DNA of 15,852 nt from an uncultured Oscillospiraceae bacterium (lineage in GTDB: Bacteria; Bacillota; Clostridia; Oscillospirales; Ruminococcaceae): the NCBI GenBank assembly GCA_900552945.1, contig USBI01000041.1:1-15852 (forward strand), in the 5' to 3' direction. A program made the position numbers and the translations under genes. This document shows positions 13,742-15,852 of this stretch, piece by piece; positions within the stretch are counted from its first letter, which is position 1, and each line of letters begins with the position of its first letter. The notes under the pieces are model-generated. The model did no database searches. It had not been told where the DNA came from and saw only the letters and a program-made list of their open reading frames with translations.

Positions 13742-15121
13742 TTAAAACGAACCCTTTTCGGTGAGATACGCCCCGTTTTCGACCAGTGTTCCGCGCAGCA
13801 GAGCATAGTCAAGCGCACGGGTCGTTTTCCCGTTCTTCGCGCACAATGCGGCGGCAGTACCCGCCGCCTGTCCCTGTGCCATACAGGAAACCGTATTGCG
13901 GGTGGACATATGCGCATGGTGATTGCTCGTGATCATCATGCCTGTCGCGAACAGGTTCTCAATGCCCTGCGGCAGCATAGCGCGGTAAGGGAAACCGTAA
14001 GAACCGCCTTCTGCCACGTTAAACGGAATCTCGTCATGGTAACCGTAAGCAAACACATCGTCGGCAAAGTGGCGCCCGCTTGTGATGTCCTCATTGGTGA
14101 GGTCGTAATCACACAGGATACAGCGTGCTCTGCGGATGCAGGCGGACGGCGTGGTCCGGGCGATATACGCTCCCTCACAGCCCGGAACATATTTGCGCAG
14201 CAGTTCAATGGCTTTGGCCTGACGGCGGCGCAGCAGGATCTCAGCATCGCTCATCGCGTCACGGTCGGTCGGGCTGACCGGCAGGTCGTAGTTGAGTTTC
14301 ACAAACATGAAATATTCCTTGTGGGTGGATGTGACGGTGAGCGCCATACCGATCTTCGCGCATTCCTTTCGAAACTCTTCCGGCAGGAGATCCATGCGGC
14401 CGTCCACACGGACAATACCATCCGGTTTGCCGTCCCGCAGGCCGCGTGCATAATCGGTACGCGCACCCAGCGTGTTGAAGTATTCCGCGTATTTATCCAT
14501 ATCAACACCGGCGACGCCCATCGGCGCGGCAATGCCAATGTCATTCGGCTCGGTATACGACGCACCCGCCGCCGCGCAAAGATCGCCGTAACCGGTCGCA
14601 TCCACAAAACAGCCGGCACGCACCGCCGAAACGCCGGAATGGTTGGAGATGGTAACCGCGTCAATTGTTCCATCTTTCATAACCGCTCCGGTCATAAAGG
14701 TGTTCATGTAGGTTGTTACACCGGCTTCCTCCACCATTTCATGCGCGACTCGTTTGTAAATTTCGGTGTCGATCGCCGTGCAAACCGAATCCAGCTCATA
14801 ACCGGATTCCAGCTCGCAATGCCCGGTACAACCGCCAGCCGCGGTCATTCGGTCCACCAGTTCAGACGGAATACCCCACACCAGCTGGACCTTTTCACGG
14901 CCGAATTTTTTCCAGTTGTTAAAAAAGGAGTGAAGCGCCGTCCCGCCTTCGACGACCGTTCCGCCCAGATAGCCTTTTGACTCAATGAGTACCGTTTTCG
15001 CTCCTGCGCGGGCCGCGGCAATCGCCGCGATTACACCACCGGTTCCGCCGCCTACCACGGCTACATCAAACGTGTGGACCGGTACATTTTGTGCGGGTAC
15101 CAAGAATTCGTTCTGCATCAT
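13742..15121 (-). CDS. FAD-dependent oxidoreductase, FAD_oxidored (PF12831-like) type
   Basis: This 459-residue flavoprotein begins with a Rossmann motif VVGGGTGG (22-29), Glu47 for the FAD ribose and YLGGTVVEGG (51-60), the family's second glycine cluster. DATGYGDLCAAAGA (174-187) and the C-terminal ENLFATGMMITSNHHAHM with MAQGQAAGTAA (from about residue 388) match the FAD-binding ends of FAD_oxidored proteins. These are widespread beside sugar and polysaccharide genes but rarely have a known reaction. RBS AAGGAGG is 5 nt before the first of two consecutive ATGs. It lies 82 nt downstream of the glycoside hydrolase gene on the same strand without a terminator between them, so an operon is likely. 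It could oxidise a sugar ring or an aglycone alcohol. It is distinct from the fumarate-reductase-like protein at 5207. Confidence 0.88.
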   Translation of the reverse strand: MMQNEFLVPAQNVPVHTFDVAVVGGGTGGVIAAIAAARAGAKTVLIESKGYLGGTVVEGGTALHSFFNNWKKFGREKVQLVWGIPSELVDRMTAAGGCTGHCELESGYELDSVCTAIDTEIYKRVAHEMVEEAGVTTYMNTFMTGAVMKDGTIDAVTISNHSGVSAVRAGCFVDATGYGDLCAAAGASYTEPNDIGIAAPMGVAGVDMDKYAEYFNTLGARTDYARGLRDGKPDGIVRVDGRMDLLPEEFRKECAKIGMALTVTSTHKEYFMFVKLNYDLPVSPTDRDAMSDAEILLRRRQAKAIELLRKYVPGCEGAYIARTTPSACIRRARCILCDYDLTNEDITSGRHFADDVFAYGYHDEIPFNVAEGGSYGFPYRAMLPQGIENLFATGMMITSNHHAHMSTRNTVSCMAQGQAAGTAAALCAKNGKTTRALDYALLRGTLVENGAYLTEKGSF

Positions 15122-15203
15122 CAGTGCCTCCTTGTTACATCAAATTGCTAAAATTGTGTTGGATCAATTACTGTAGATTTCCGCAATCCCGCTTTTAACC
15201 GCC

Positions 15204-15820
15204 TTAAATCACCACGGTTTTTTCCACCACGTCACCAGAGTAGAGGAAAACTTTCGCTTTCCATACCTGCCCCTTTTCGACCGGTTCGGTATATGGTTCC
15301 TGAAGCCAGGTATTTCCCACCGAATTGACCATGTAAGACTCATCATACGCACGGCAGAGCAGCACACCGTCACGGTAAAATTCAACGTAGTCGATCCGCT
15401 CCGGATAAAGGGACGCCAGACGGATCCAGCGTTTGCCCTCGTAGGTCATATGCGGCTCCAGCCCCTGAAGATAAAACTGTTCTTCCAGAGTGGACGGTTC
15501 CGGCTCAATTCCCAAGCTGATTGCCAGCCGTTTTGCGAAAAATTCATCCTCACCTTTTGTAATCTCCCAGTAGACAGGCGGTTCCTGTTTGGTGGTATCA
15601 TTAAAATAGCCCCAGGAAACCCCTTCGCGGAACGCGACCGACATCCGGCTGAGGGCCTGCGAATCCTCATTGCAGAGGATGGGGCGTTCGGGCCTTACCG
15701 CCTTCGCTTTTTGGATGAGGTCATAAAACTGCTGGGAGGTCAGTCCGTTCCCGTGGATGAGGATGACATCCGAAGCGGCGGCGATCCCGGCATCAAACGC
15801 GCCGCCTGTACGGCTGCACC
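15204..15820 (-). CDS. probable TIM-barrel glycoside hydrolase, N-terminus missing
   Basis: Reading leftward from 15820, 205 codons stay open to the stop at 15204-15206; the N-terminal part lies beyond the contig end. The visible protein starts in a barrel segment SDVILIHGNGLTSQQF, then RPILCNEDS with Glu at 15666-15668, then GVSWGYFND. This order (Asn-Gly strand, Pro-x-x-x-Asn-Glu-Asp, Ser-Trp-Gly-Tyr) resembles the last strands of clan-A-like barrels, where the Glu would be a catalytic or nucleophile candidate and the Trp lines the active site. The final 110 residues look like a beta-sandwich accessory domain (WIRLASLYPERIDYVEFYRD, then W-L-Q-E-P-Y). The methionine at 15642-15644 lies in the barrel core and is not the true start. 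The exact GH family cannot be assigned. Substrate could be a plant or host glycoside. Confidence 0.6.
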
Positions 15821-15852
15821 CTGTCTCTTATACACATCTCCGAGCCCACGAG
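15821..15852. other. residual Nextera (Tn5) sequencing adapter
   Basis: CTGTCTCTTATACACATCT (15821-15839) is the 19-bp Tn5 mosaic end, followed by CCGAGCCCACGAG, the read-2 side of the Nextera adapter minus its last two bases. It breaks the glycoside hydrolase frame and is synthetic. Genomic sequence ends at 15820. Confidence 0.98.

Noticed and set aside
13910..14980. Long plus-strand open frame of 356 codons opposite the FAD_oxidored gene
   Set aside because: It lacks recognisable domains and an RBS and is fully antisense to a clear flavoprotein; such shadows are common in GC-richer coding DNA.
15204..15644. A complete 146-residue protein starting at the methionine at 15642-15644
   Set aside because: The frame stays open upstream to the genomic end at 15820 and that methionine lies inside a conserved barrel segment, so this is an internal Met of a larger truncated gene.
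15821..15839. End of a natural Tn5-like transposon
   Set aside because: The mosaic end is followed directly by synthetic Nextera adapter sequence at the contig terminus.

Overview
The window looks like chromosomal DNA from an anaerobic member of the Bacillota, most likely class Clostridia (Oscillospirales/Ruminococcaceae-like). This is inferred from strong purine-rich ribosome binding sites, hairpin terminators with U tracts, a zinc-ribbon/one-TM protein of a type common in Clostridia, and a gut-type set of flavin and sugar-modifying enzymes. No rRNA, tRNA, CRISPR array, insertion sequence or phage gene is visible. The last 32 bases (15821-15852) are not biological: they match the Nextera/Tn5 sequencing adapter, so the true contig ends at 15820.

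Left region (1-2040): a small ECF-type sigma factor on the minus strand faces away from a membrane protein on the plus strand with three zinc ribbons, one membrane span and an Asp/Tyr/Trp repeat. They share a 319-bp intergenic region holding a candidate ECF autoregulatory promoter and a near-consensus housekeeping promoter. A 19-bp bidirectional terminator closes the block.

Central region (2112-10394): a tightly packed five-gene minus-strand operon, in transcription order a single-domain Old Yellow Enzyme-like Fe-S/FMN oxidoreductase, a fumarate-reductase-like FAD protein, a zinc-dependent MDR dehydrogenase, a sugar phosphate isomerase/epimerase TIM barrel and a Gfo/Idh/MocA dehydrogenase. 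Four genes are coupled by overlaps (TAATG, ATGA, 14 nt). A divergent AraC-type regulator starts only 62 bp away and is followed by an extended-SDR NAD-dependent epimerase-like gene.

Right region (10395-15820): a type-B carboxylesterase and a MATE efflux pump, each with its own promoter and terminator, then a convergent minus-strand pair: the C-terminal part of a probable TIM-barrel glycoside hydrolase followed by an FAD-dependent oxidoreductase of the FAD_oxidored (PF12831-like) type.

Taken together, this resembles a catabolic island for a plant- or host-derived small molecule such as a glycoside, ester or unsaturated polycyclic compound. The esterase and hydrolase could release parts of the substrate, the Gfo/Idh/MocA and SPI-type enzymes could oxidise and eliminate or isomerise a sugar moiety, the OYE and FAD reductases could reduce C=C bonds of the aglycone, the AraC protein could sense the substrate, and the MATE pump could export toxic product. 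The enzyme families can be read from the sequence; the shared substrate is inference.
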